Part shown: positions 34,929-43,777 of the stretch, piece by piece | How the letters are laid out: each line of letters starts with the position of its first letter | Numbering within the stretch: position 1 is the stretch's first letter | NCBI GenBank assembly: GCA_018365455.1 | Contig: JAGZJZ010000016.1 | Location: 62,001 to 126,000, forward strand | Direction of reading: 5' to 3' | Source: Clostridiales bacterium | GTDB lineage: Bacteria; Bacillota; Clostridia; Lachnospirales; Lachnospiraceae | DNA: 64,000 nucleotides | The notes under the pieces: model-generated | Database searches by the model: none | Told to the model about the DNA's origin: nothing | What the model saw: the letters and a program-made list of their open reading frames with translations, nothing else | Position numbers and translations under genes: made by a program

Positions 34929-36635
34929 ATGAAAAATAAATCTTTTATTCGCGGAACAATTGCAATGTTGTTATTACAAATGGTATTGATGATTTCCATT
35001 TTGCTTGTCTTTTTGTATTCGTCATATCGCTCAAGTGTAGAAGATGTGGACCAGATTCTGGATAATTTTCTTCACGTATATGGAAATGAACTGAATAATA
35101 AGATTGAAGATGCAAATATGCTGTTGCAGCGTCTGATTTATAAGAATACAAAATACGATATGCTGCAAAGTGAAAGCGAGTCGGATCGGTATGAAGCAGG
35201 TATTGATTTGTCAAATCTTTTACAGGAATCTATAACGAATAATAATAATGTAGATATGATTGTGATAGCGGAGTCTGCGTATCAGAACTGCATAGATAGT
35301 TACAAGAACAATATTACCTGGTCTCAAAAAGAAACCATAAGGGATTTTGCAATGGATTGTGCAGCCCAGGGGCATATGAAGGCATTCTGGAGCATTAAAA
35401 TCTTAGAGGGGACGCCTTTCCTTTATAAAATGTATGTATGGAATGGAAAAGCGGCAGGTGTGTTCATGGCAGTGGATAACTTTATGGATACAGCCGGTAA
35501 GAGCAGTCTGGAGAATATGACAATTCTTATGACCGATAAAGAGAATCAGTTGTATGGATATTATGGTGAGTCCAATGAGGAATTACAAATTGGACAAAAA
35601 ATTGAAAAATTCATGCAGAATAAGAATTACAATGATCAAAAGGTTGAGCTTGCCGATGGCAATCTGATTGTACATTGTTATATGAACAGCCGGGGATTTT
35701 TGGGACAGATCAAAGGAACGATGATTATATTTTTTGTAATTATTAACATTACTCTTGTTGTTGTAATGATACTTGTAAAATATCTGAGAAAAAATATTTT
35801 GATTCCGATGAAACATATGCAGCAAAGCATGGAAATGATTCGGGCTGGTGACTACAAACATCGTATCCGGGAAGAATTCGAGACAAATGAATTTGTAATA
35901 TTGAAAAATACATTTAATCATTTGATGGACGAAGTTGTAGGACTGAAGATACAAAGTTACGAAAAACAGATAGTTCTTCAGGAGACGGAACTTCGTGCGA
36001 TACGATTACAGATACGTCCTCATTTCTTTTTAAATGCTATGACCACAATATCGAGTTTAAGCATGCAAAAGAAAAACGAACACATAAAAATTTATATTGA
36101 TGCACTGACGAAAAATATTCGCTATATGTTTAAATCAGGACTACATACGGTTCCGCTAGTGGAAGAGGTTCGCCATGTTGAGAATTATTTTGAAATGCAG
36201 GAACTGAAATATCCGGGCTGTGTATTTTATTTTATGGATATTGCTCCAGAGGTGGAAAATTGGAATATTCCACAGATGCTGATTCATACGGTTGTTGAGA
36301 ATGAATATAAATATGCTGTTTCTTTGGATACCAGTCTTACGATACTTGTCAAGGCTGGCTGTGTGGAAATAAATGGTGAGAAAATGCTTTCCATTGAAAT
36401 AGAAGATGATGGAGATGGATATTCAAAAGAATTTTTAGAGAAGTTCCAGGCAGAACATGTGGAAATAGAAAAAGATGGAACGAGAGTTGGTCTGTATAGC
36501 ATACGGCGTATGTTGGAAATCATGTATGAAAGAAAGAATCTGTTTGAAATTTCCAATATTGAACCACATGGCTGCTTGAACCGTTTTCTGATTCCAGAAC
36601 ATGCACTTCATGAGATGGAACCAGAAAAAATGTAA
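34929..36635 (+). CDS. Sensor histidine kinase, YesM type, of the AT-rich block
   Basis: 568 aa. A helix at ~10-32 (GTIAMLLLQMVLMISILLVFLY), an extracellular region to ~260 and a second helix (~262-288) lead to HAMP. The His motif is RLQIRPHFFLNAMTTISS (acceptor His near 363). The ATPase domain has HTVVENEYKYAV and EDDGDGYSKEF, a somewhat divergent N-box, and TRVGLYSIRRMLEI. It probably controls the importer at 38552 through the regulator at 36809. Its TAA stop lies inside the left inverted repeat of the element at 36632-36764, so the element may have reshaped its C-terminus. Confidence 0.9.
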   Translation: MKNKSFIRGTIAMLLLQMVLMISILLVFLYSSYRSSVEDVDQILDNFLHVYGNELNNKIEDANMLLQRLIYKNTKYDMLQSESESDRYEAGIDLSNLLQESITNNNNVDMIVIAESAYQNCIDSYKNNITWSQKETIRDFAMDCAAQGHMKAFWSIKILEGTPFLYKMYVWNGKAAGVFMAVDNFMDTAGKSSLENMTILMTDKENQLYGYYGESNEELQIGQKIEKFMQNKNYNDQKVELADGNLIVHCYMNSRGFLGQIKGTMIIFFVIINITLVVVMILVKYLRKNILIPMKHMQQSMEMIRAGDYKHRIREEFETNEFVILKNTFNHLMDEVVGLKIQSYEKQIVLQETELRAIRLQIRPHFFLNAMTTISSLSMQKKNEHIKIYIDALTKNIRYMFKSGLHTVPLVEEVRHVENYFEMQELKYPGCVFYFMDIAPEVENWNIPQMLIHTVVENEYKYAVSLDTSLTILVKAGCVEINGEKMLSIEIEDDGDGYSKEFLEKFQAEHVEIEKDGTRVGLYSIRRMLEIMYERKNLFEISNIEPHGCLNRFLIPEHALHEMEPEKM

Positions 36636-36764
36636 CAGTTCAGACAAGCAGTCCTGTTACTGCAAAAATCCATTTATAATCGCTTGCGCGATGGGATTTT
36701 TGCACTCCTGAATCACTTTCTCACGGTATGCGCAGTAAATGCGAATACCTGTCTGAACTGTTAC
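36632..36764. mobile_element. 133-bp MITE-like palindromic element
   Basis: Perfect 15-base terminal inverted repeats, GTAACAGTTCAGACA (36632-36646) and TGTCTGAACTGTTAC (36750-36764). An internal stem GCAAAAATCC (36662-36671) / GGATTTTTGC (36694-36703) encloses a smaller stem ATCGC/GCGAT. A third CTGTTAC copy is at 36654-36660. No coding capacity. It fills most of the kinase-regulator gap. Confidence 0.75.
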
Positions 36765-36808
36765 GAAAAAATACAAAGTAAGATGGAATAAACAGGAGAA
36801 GAACAATT

Positions 36809-38398
36809 ATGAGAGTATTAATTGTGGATGATGATATCGTTACGGTAGACGTCATAAAAAGTACCGTGGGGTGGGAAAAACTTGGAATAGTTGAGGTATT
36901 TACAGCCTATAATATTGATCAGGCGAAAACCACACTTACAAAGTCCAGCATAGATATTATTATAAGTGATATAGAGATGCCAAAGGGAACGGGAATTGAT
37001 TTGCTTACCTGGTTTCGGGAACAGCAGATGGATGGGGAATTTTTGCTGTTAACCTGTCATGAAAGATTTGATTACGCTACAAACGCTGTAAAGCTCCATG
37101 CTGCTGAATATCTGCTAAAACCATTTGAACCCCTTGTCATGGAAGCCGCATTAAAGAAGATCATTCAAAAAAGAATGGAACAAAAGCTTTTAAAGGAAGA
37201 CAGTGAAGCCGGTAAATGGGTCAAAAATAATAAACGCCGGTTGAAATTGAATTTCTGGAATATGCTTCTGGATGGCAGCATAGCTACTTCTAATAGGAAG
37301 GATATTGAATCAGAATTGCGCAATCGGAAAATGGAAGATGATCCAAATGATCCATATCATCTTATTATATCTAAAGTTACGAATATAGAGCATGACAGAG
37401 AGCGTATGAATCCTAATCTGGTGTTATTTATCCTGGAAAATATCCATTCGGAGATTCTATGCGGAAATCCGGAAAATAGAAATGTTGTCTGTTATGAGTA
37501 TAAAGATTATTATGTGCTTGTCACGATTTGTAGGACGGAAAATGAAAAAGAACTGTTAGCACTTACCAAGGAACTTATTCTGGGGTTAAAAAAAGTGCTC
37601 TCCTCGACGATTACATGCTGTATCAGCGATGTATGTAAAATGCCTGATTTTTATGAGACCTTCCATCGCAATTTGAATTTGTTTTCATTAAATGTTGTTT
37701 ATTATGGAGACTGCTTTCTGGAGAGCCAGAGTATGAAAACCAGTCCTGATGAAGCTTTCTTTTTGGAATTAAATGTCATGGATCAACTTCTTGCTGAACG
37801 AAAAAAGGTGGAATTTTTAGGTTATTTAAAGAAAAGACTCAATGAAAAGGTATTTGAAAAAAAATTAGACGAGCATATGTTAGAACAGGCAAAACAGGAA
37901 ATTTTGCAGGCGGTATATACATATCTTGCCAAACGCGATATTCAGGCATCAGGTCTTTTTCGTGAAGAAGCTTTTGTGAGCATGACACAAAAGGCGTCCA
38001 GATCAGTGATTGATATTTTGCGCTGGATTAATTACTTTCTGGATCAGATGTATGAATATGAGAGTCAGGTTCAAAAAAGCCATACCGTGGTGGATCGGAT
38101 CAATCTATATATTCGTGACCATTACGCAGAAAAAATTGGGAGAAATGAAATTGCGTCCCAGTTCTATCTTGCACCAGAGTATCTTGCAAAAATGTACAAG
38201 AAGCAGACGGGAAATAGCCTGAAAGATTATATCAGTGAATATCGTATTGAACAGTCAAAGATTCTGCTGAAAAAAGGAGAAATGCAGATTGGGGACGTTG
38301 CATTAGCAGTAGGATTTGATAATTTCACTTATTTTTCAACTATTTTTAAAAAGTATACGGGAATATCCCCAAATCAGTATCGCAAACAGGAAGCATAA
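36809..38398 (+). CDS. Response regulator, YesN type, of the AT-rich block
   Basis: 529 aa. Receiver domain with DDD at 7-9, Asp54 in IISDIEMPKGTG and Lys in LLKPFEPL. A long linker is followed by an AraC-type double HTH (~430-525): EKIGRNEIASQFYLAPEYLAKMYKKQTGNSLKDYISEYRIEQSKILLKKGEMQIGDVALAVGFDN. GGAGAAG lies upstream of the ATG. It is downstream of its kinase, separated by the MITE-like element, and is closed by a terminator. The following importer operon is its likely target. Confidence 0.9.
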   Translation: MRVLIVDDDIVTVDVIKSTVGWEKLGIVEVFTAYNIDQAKTTLTKSSIDIIISDIEMPKGTGIDLLTWFREQQMDGEFLLLTCHERFDYATNAVKLHAAEYLLKPFEPLVMEAALKKIIQKRMEQKLLKEDSEAGKWVKNNKRRLKLNFWNMLLDGSIATSNRKDIESELRNRKMEDDPNDPYHLIISKVTNIEHDRERMNPNLVLFILENIHSEILCGNPENRNVVCYEYKDYYVLVTICRTENEKELLALTKELILGLKKVLSSTITCCISDVCKMPDFYETFHRNLNLFSLNVVYYGDCFLESQSMKTSPDEAFFLELNVMDQLLAERKKVEFLGYLKKRLNEKVFEKKLDEHMLEQAKQEILQAVYTYLAKRDIQASGLFREEAFVSMTQKASRSVIDILRWINYFLDQMYEYESQVQKSHTVVDRINLYIRDHYAEKIGRNEIASQFYLAPEYLAKMYKKQTGNSLKDYISEYRIEQSKILLKKGEMQIGDVALAVGFDNFTYFSTIFKKYTGISPNQYRKQEA

Positions 38399-38425
38399 AA
38401 ATAAGATGTAAGAGGATTTAAGTAT

Positions 38426-38469
38426 AATAAGAGAACAATGTCATGTAATTGACTGTTCTCTTATTTTTT
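38426..38469 (+). terminator. Terminator after the response regulator gene
   Basis: Perfect 12-base arms AATAAGAGAACA (38426-38437) and TGTTCTCTTATT (38454-38465), then more T to 38469. Confidence 0.88.
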
Positions 38470-38551
38470 AAAATCCATGTCTTTTTTTTTAATGAATGAA
38501 GTTGAAAGAGAAGTTATACTGATACTATCAAAAAAAGAGAGGGTAAAATGT

Positions 38552-40087
38552 ATGAGAAATAAAAAAAGAATGATTGCAGCTTTATTAACTGCAGCTATGG
38601 TATTTGGAATTACAGGATGTGGAGCGAAAAGCTCAAGTGGAGAAGCGGGTTCTACAGAGAATGCATCTAAAGACAGTGGTACATATGATCAGGTCGTATA
38701 TGCATACTCAACATTTAATAATATTCCGTCCGAGAAAGATCTGGGAGAAGTGGAAGAAGCAATCAATAAAATCACAAGAGAAAAGATTGGTACAGAAGTT
38801 ACATTAAAACCAATTGCAATTGCAGATTATTCCAGCAAAGTATCTTTGGCATTACAGGGTGGAGAAAAAATTGATGTATTCCAGTCATTAGGTGATTTTA
38901 ATAACTGTGTAGCACAGGATATGACTTATGATCTTACAGATCTTTTAGAAAAAGAAGGCAAAGCAACAAAAGAACTTGTTGGTGATCAGTGGCTTGCAGC
39001 ATGCAGCACAGATGGAAAAATCTATGGTGTTCCTACAATGAAACCGGTAGCTTTAACACCAATGTTTGTATATCGTCAGGATCTTGCAGATGAACTTGGA
39101 ATAGATATATCAGGTGTAAATTCACCCGAAGATGTTACAGCAGTTTTAAAACAGGTAAAAGAAGCTTATCCGGATATGACCCCATTAGCTCCAGTGCAGC
39201 AGGGAACAATTGGACTTAATCTGACTTTTAAAAATACAGATTACCTGACAGATGATTATTATAAACCAATCGGAGTACTTCAGGGCGACAACACAGATGT
39301 TACAGATCTTTATTCCTCTGAAGAATTCAAAAATGCAGCTAAACTTGCAAGAACATGGTACGACGAAGGTCTAGTTATGAAAGATGCAGCAACTACAACA
39401 AGTACATCACAGGAATGTCTTGCATCAGGAAATTATTTTGGATTTATTGCAGCATATAGCTATCCGGAAGCAGATACTGCAGCAAACCTGCAATCACAGT
39501 GTGGTGGATATGAACTTGGCGCAAAAATGATCGGTGATTCTTACCTTTCAACAGGCGATATCAACGCTGTAAGCTGGATGATTGCATCTACAACAGATGT
39601 ACCAGAAGCAGCAATGAAATTCTTAGATCTAACTTATACAGATGAAGATGTTATCAATTTACTGATTTATGGTATTGAAGGAAGAGATTATGTGAAGAAC
39701 GATGATGGAACAGTTAGCTACCCGGAAGGTGAAGATGCTACAACAGTTCCATATACAGCTCAGTTAAGCTGTGGTACACTTGGAAACTTCTTTAAAATGT
39801 TTCCTATGGAGGGTACAGATCCTGCATCTATCGAATGGGAATTAGAGCAGAATAAGACAGCAAAGACATCTCCAGCTATGGGATTCACATTTGATTCCAA
39901 AAAATTAAAAACACAGTATACAGCAGTTGGAAATGTGATTTCCCAGTACTTACCAGGTCTTCTCTGCGGAAGCTTAGACCCGGATACGGGAATTGAAAAA
40001 TTTGTGAATGCATTAAATGATGCTGGATATCAAGATATCTTAGCTGCAAAACAGGAACAGTTAGACGCTTGGATGGCACAGAAATAG
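38552..40087 (+). CDS. Extracellular solute-binding lipoprotein of the AT-rich block
   Basis: 511 aa. Signal MRNKKRMIAALLTAAMVFGITGC gives lipidated Cys23. It has a Ser/Gly-rich linker and an LplA-type binding domain with DQVVYAYSTFNNIPSEKDLGEVEEAINKI. ATG 38552 follows AGAGGG by 8 bases; an upstream in-frame start at 38477 would bury the signal and sits just past the terminator. It leads an importer operon with two permeases. Its ligand is unknown; the esterases and GH13_18 phosphorylase nearby suggest an acylated or plain alpha-glucoside. Confidence 0.9.
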   Translation: MRNKKRMIAALLTAAMVFGITGCGAKSSSGEAGSTENASKDSGTYDQVVYAYSTFNNIPSEKDLGEVEEAINKITREKIGTEVTLKPIAIADYSSKVSLALQGGEKIDVFQSLGDFNNCVAQDMTYDLTDLLEKEGKATKELVGDQWLAACSTDGKIYGVPTMKPVALTPMFVYRQDLADELGIDISGVNSPEDVTAVLKQVKEAYPDMTPLAPVQQGTIGLNLTFKNTDYLTDDYYKPIGVLQGDNTDVTDLYSSEEFKNAAKLARTWYDEGLVMKDAATTTSTSQECLASGNYFGFIAAYSYPEADTAANLQSQCGGYELGAKMIGDSYLSTGDINAVSWMIASTTDVPEAAMKFLDLTYTDEDVINLLIYGIEGRDYVKNDDGTVSYPEGEDATTVPYTAQLSCGTLGNFFKMFPMEGTDPASIEWELEQNKTAKTSPAMGFTFDSKKLKTQYTAVGNVISQYLPGLLCGSLDPDTGIEKFVNALNDAGYQDILAAKQEQLDAWMAQK

Positions 40088-40102
40088 TAAAAGAGGATAA
40101 CA

Positions 40103-41032
40103 ATGAAAGCAATTACAAAGAAACAAAAAAAACAGAAGTTTAAAGATTTGTCATTACTTTTAATCGCCGCACCAGGAATTGCTTATTTATTGATCAACAA
40201 CTATATCCCAATGCTGGGAATTTTCCTGGCATTCAAGGATTATAGTTTCATGAAGGGCATTTTCAAAAGTGACTGGTGTGGATTTGACAACTTCAAATTC
40301 TTATTTAAGACAAGCGATGCCTGGATAATGACAAGAAATACGATTTTGTATAATGTGGCATTTATTATAATCGGTACCGCGTTAGCTATTCTGGTTGCAA
40401 TTTTTATCTGCGAACTTGGAAAAAGAAAAAGAGTAAAAATCTACCAGGCAGCACTTTTGCTCCCCAATATGCTCTCGTGGGTAGTGATCGGATATATTGC
40501 ATACGCATTTTTAAATGCGGATACAGGTTTTATCAATAATACGATTTTAAAAGGACTTGGAATTGATCCAATTTCCTGGTATGCGCAGTCTGGTGCATGG
40601 CCGGCAATCATTATTATTGTATATCTTTGGAAGAATATCGGCTATATGTCTATTATCTATACGGCAGCAATCTCCGGAATCGATAAATCAATTTATGAAG
40701 CTGCAGCAGTTGATGGAGCAACGAAACGAAAACAAATCTGGCATATAACACTTCCAATGTTGAAACCGACTGTTATCACACTGACATTGATGTCTATCGG
40801 TAGAATTTTCTTCTCTGACTTTGGATTATTCTATCAGGTTCCACAGAATTCTGGAGCTTTGTATGGTGTGACACAGACCATCGATACTTATGTATATCGT
40901 GGTTTAATGGAATTGAATGATGTTGGGATGTCTGCAGCAGCCGGTCTTTATCAGTCGCTCATTGGTTTTGTATTAGTTCTATTGGCAAATAAATTTGTTC
41001 GTAAGCACGATGCAGAAAATGCATTGTTCTAA
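40103..41032 (+). CDS. Sugar ABC transporter permease, LplB type
   Basis: 309 aa LplB/YteP-type permease: LIAAPGIAYLLINNYIPMLGIFLAFKDYSFMKGIFKSDWCGFDNF at the start, about six helices, and EAA loop YEAAAVDGATKRKQIWHITLPMLKP near residue 205. It follows the binding protein by 15 bases, with AGAGGA before the ATG. It is the paralogue of the permease at 27715 but has AT-richer codons. No ATPase gene accompanies it. Confidence 0.92.
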   Translation: MKAITKKQKKQKFKDLSLLLIAAPGIAYLLINNYIPMLGIFLAFKDYSFMKGIFKSDWCGFDNFKFLFKTSDAWIMTRNTILYNVAFIIIGTALAILVAIFICELGKRKRVKIYQAALLLPNMLSWVVIGYIAYAFLNADTGFINNTILKGLGIDPISWYAQSGAWPAIIIIVYLWKNIGYMSIIYTAAISGIDKSIYEAAAVDGATKRKQIWHITLPMLKPTVITLTLMSIGRIFFSDFGLFYQVPQNSGALYGVTQTIDTYVYRGLMELNDVGMSAAAGLYQSLIGFVLVLLANKFVRKHDAENALF

Positions 41033-41043
41033 GGAGGTATGAA

Positions 41044-41928
41044 ATGACAGAAAGTAAGCCGTTTAATCGTGTGGCAACCATCATACTTACGATAGCTGTA
41101 GTAATTGCATTAATGCCAATCCTACTGATTGTAATTGCTTCATTTACTGCTGAAAATTCACTGATTCAGTTTGGATATTCCTATGTACCAAATGAATGGA
41201 GCCTGGATGCCTATTACTATATGGTGAAACAGGGAATAACGATTGCAAGAGCGTATGGCGTGTCCTTTTTCGTAACAATCGTAGGAACATTAATGAGTGT
41301 ATTGTTAACAACAATGCTGGCATATCCTATGTCAAGAAAATCGTTTAAATATCGTAATATATTAGCATTCTTTGTATTTTTTACCATGTTGTTTAATGGA
41401 GGTATTGTTCCGTCTTACATCATGTGGACGAAGATCTTTGCTATCAAAAATACTATCTGGGCTTTGATTATCCCCAATTATCTGGTAACTGCTTTTAATG
41501 TAATTCTTGTAAAAAATTACTATTCCAACAGTATTCCGGAGTCCTTAATCGAGGCAGCACAGATTGATGGAGCATCGGAGCTGACTATTTTTGGGAAAAT
41601 CATGCTTCCACTGGCTGTTCCTACAGTAGCAACAATTAGTTTGTTTACAGGATTATGTTATTGGAATGATTGGACCAATGGTCTGTATTACATAGATGAT
41701 CAGAAGTTGTTTAGTATACAGCAGCTGTTGATGAAAATCATGAATAATATTCAGGCACTTCGTTCGAATTCCAATGCAGCATTGTTAGGAACAGGAGCAG
41801 TTGATCTGCCAGGAACATCTATACGAATGGCAATGGCTGTAATAGGAATTTTACCAATTATGCTTGTATACCCATTTGTTCAGAAATATCTGGTCAAAGG
41901 TGTAGTAGTCGGAGCAGTCAAAGGATAA
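41044..41928 (+). CDS. Sugar ABC transporter permease, YtcP/LplC type
   Basis: 294 aa. Features are AVVIALMPILLIVIASFTAENSL, the MLFNGGIVPSYIMWTKIFAIKNTIWALIIP block, EAA loop IEAAQIDGASELTIFGKIMLPLAVP and C-terminal VKGVVVGAVKG. AAGGAGG is upstream of the ATG and it starts 11 bases after the LplB-type gene. It completes the three-gene importer. A terminator-like hairpin follows before the NIF3-like genes. Confidence 0.92.
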   Translation: MTESKPFNRVATIILTIAVVIALMPILLIVIASFTAENSLIQFGYSYVPNEWSLDAYYYMVKQGITIARAYGVSFFVTIVGTLMSVLLTTMLAYPMSRKSFKYRNILAFFVFFTMLFNGGIVPSYIMWTKIFAIKNTIWALIIPNYLVTAFNVILVKNYYSNSIPESLIEAAQIDGASELTIFGKIMLPLAVPTVATISLFTGLCYWNDWTNGLYYIDDQKLFSIQQLLMKIMNNIQALRSNSNAALLGTGAVDLPGTSIRMAMAVIGILPIMLVYPFVQKYLVKGVVVGAVKG

Positions 41929-41990
41929 GGGGGCCCAGAAAAGGTCGGATGGTTTTGAACATAAAAGTGAAGCAGGAATAAAGAAACATG

Positions 41991-42017
41991 GGACTGGGAA
42001 AATTCCCAGTCCTTTTT
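41991..42017 (+). terminator. Hairpin between importer and catabolic genes
   Basis: Perfect 10-base stem GGACTGGGAA / TTCCCAGTCC with a two-base loop and five T. It probably attenuates transcription, keeping the importer more abundant than the downstream enzymes, or ends the importer operon. Confidence 0.85.
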
Positions 42018-42053
42018 ATACAGCTTTTATATTTACCAGAAAGGACAAATAAA

Positions 42054-42908
42054 ATGAAAGTTAGTGAAGTAATAGATAAAATTTTAGAATATCATCCGGG
42101 TTTTCCAGAGGATTACGATGGATGTGATGGTTATAAATCAGGTGATCCAGCGGCAGAGTGTACGGGAATTGCTTCTGCTTTGGTTCCTACGATAGATGTA
42201 ATAAAAAAAGCAGCAAAATTGGGATGCAATCTGTTATACGTACATGAACCTTCTTATTACTCTACTTCGGACTATCCAGACTGGAGAGCAGGATTTGAAA
42301 ATAAGGTCTATGAAGAAAAAAGAAAACTGTTAGAAGAGACAGGGATTGTAATTTTTAGAGATCATGACCACACGCACGCACATCGTCCGGATGGAATTTT
42401 CACAGGAGTAATTAAATATCTGGGCTGGGAAGACTATCAGGTCAAACAGGAAGGAATGAACATGTATTTTGAATTCCCGGATATGACAGTAGAAAAAATG
42501 AATCAGCTTTTAATGGATCAGCTTTCCTTAAATGGAATCCGTTATATTGGAAGACCTGAAAGTAAAATAAATAGAGTTGCCATAGTTGGACATCTTCTTC
42601 CCAATATTTTTGTTCATCATCCAACAACAGGAGAAGGCTTTTGCCCAGAATATGCGACAGAGGTTATCAAGCTTTTAGAACAAGAAGATGTGGATGCCAT
42701 CATTCCTGGTGAAGTAATTGACTGGACAGTTATTTCCTATATCCGTGATGCAGTGCAGCTTGGTAAGACAAAAGCAGTATTTAATGTAGGACATTTTAAT
42801 ATAGAAGAATTAGGAATGAAATATGCAGCAGACTGGATTCCAGAATTGATTGATCCTCAGATTCCAGTGCATTATATTCCAACAGGAGACATCTATTCAT
42901 TTAAATAA
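42054..42908 (+). CDS. NIF3-like (DUF34) metal-binding protein, paralog 1
   Basis: 284 aa NIF3/DUF34-family protein. Likely metal ligands are visible: YVHEPSYY, RDHDHTHAH and C-terminal GHFNIEELGMKY (His...Glu). Members form toroidal hexamers with dinuclear metal centres; biochemical roles are mostly unknown. ATG 42054 with AAAGGA upstream is chosen over an ATG at 41988 that lies inside the terminator. It starts a five-gene run with a second paralog, an esterase, a kinase and a phosphorylase, spacing 2-36 bases. Its place in a sugar operon is unusual for the family and suggests a catabolic task. Confidence 0.85.
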   Translation: MKVSEVIDKILEYHPGFPEDYDGCDGYKSGDPAAECTGIASALVPTIDVIKKAAKLGCNLLYVHEPSYYSTSDYPDWRAGFENKVYEEKRKLLEETGIVIFRDHDHTHAHRPDGIFTGVIKYLGWEDYQVKQEGMNMYFEFPDMTVEKMNQLLMDQLSLNGIRYIGRPESKINRVAIVGHLLPNIFVHHPTTGEGFCPEYATEVIKLLEQEDVDAIIPGEVIDWTVISYIRDAVQLGKTKAVFNVGHFNIEELGMKYAADWIPELIDPQIPVHYIPTGDIYSFK

Positions 42909-42926
42909 CGAGCGGGAGGATTAGCA

Positions 42927-43760
42927 ATGACAGTACAGGAAGTAATGGATGGAATTATAAAAAAGACAGGTGTAAGTCCCCTTCCAGAGGATAAGACATG
43001 TGACATTTTTATAATTGGAGATAGAAACAGGGAAGTAAAAAAGATAGGAACCACATTTATGGCAACTGTTGATGTAATAAGAGAAGCAATTGAAAAAAAT
43101 ATTGATTTTATTATTACGCATGAGCCTACCTGGTTTACCGGTATGGATGATACGGAATGGGTTAAAGAAGATCCTGTTTATCTGGAAAAGAAGAAATTAC
43201 TGGAAGAACATGGTATTTCTATCTGGAGATTCCATGATCATATGCATATGGCTGGCGAAGATGGAATTTATCGTGGATTTGAGCAGGAATATGACTGGGC
43301 GAAATACAGAATGCCAGGTAGAAATTCGGGAAATCCAATGGACGATTTTGGTGGATGCTATGAGATTCCAGAGACATCCTTAAAAGATTTATGTGCATTT
43401 TTTAAAGAAAAAAGCGATATGCAGGTCGTTCAAATTGTCGGCGATCCACAAATGATGGTAAAACGTGCAGCCGTATTAGTTGGAGGCGGAAGCTTGGGAC
43501 TTGGTGTGGAAAATATGCCAATGAGACTGATGAGAGAAAAGAACATTGATCTTGCAATATGTGGAGATATCACAGAGTGGACCTTATCCGCTTATGTGCG
43601 CGATGCTTCTCAGCTTGGTATGAATAAAGCCATGCTCGTACTTGGACATGAGAGAAGTGAAGAACCAGGAATGAAATATCTTCCTGAATGGATGAAATCC
43701 ATTGTTGGGGATATTGAAGTTCAGTTTCTAGATGCAAAAGAGTCATTTTTATATTTATAA
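42927..43760 (+). CDS. NIF3-like (DUF34) metal-binding protein, paralog 2
   Basis: 277 aa, clearly paralogous to the preceding product: shared ITHEPTWF, WRFHDHMHM, and EWTLSAYVRDASQLGMNKAMLVLGHERSEEPGMKYLPEW line up with paralog 1. Metal ligands His/His/Glu are conserved. The mid-region differs (GRNSGNPMDDFGGCYEI), so the two may form a heteromer or act on different substrates. GGGAGG precedes the ATG, 18 bases after the first paralog. Function unknown. Confidence 0.85.
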   Translation: MTVQEVMDGIIKKTGVSPLPEDKTCDIFIIGDRNREVKKIGTTFMATVDVIREAIEKNIDFIITHEPTWFTGMDDTEWVKEDPVYLEKKKLLEEHGISIWRFHDHMHMAGEDGIYRGFEQEYDWAKYRMPGRNSGNPMDDFGGCYEIPETSLKDLCAFFKEKSDMQVVQIVGDPQMMVKRAAVLVGGGSLGLGVENMPMRLMREKNIDLAICGDITEWTLSAYVRDASQLGMNKAMLVLGHERSEEPGMKYLPEWMKSIVGDIEVQFLDAKESFLYL

Positions 43761-43777
43761 AAAAAGGAGAGTATGAT

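Noticed and set aside
41988..42053. Upstream ATG for NIF3 paralog 1
   Set aside because: The extra N-terminus would be encoded by the terminator hairpin and lacks family similarity; ATG 42054 has its own ribosome site.
42054..43760. Nitrogen-fixation function from the NIF3 name
   Set aside because: The name is historical; no nif genes are present and DUF34 proteins are not nitrogenase components.
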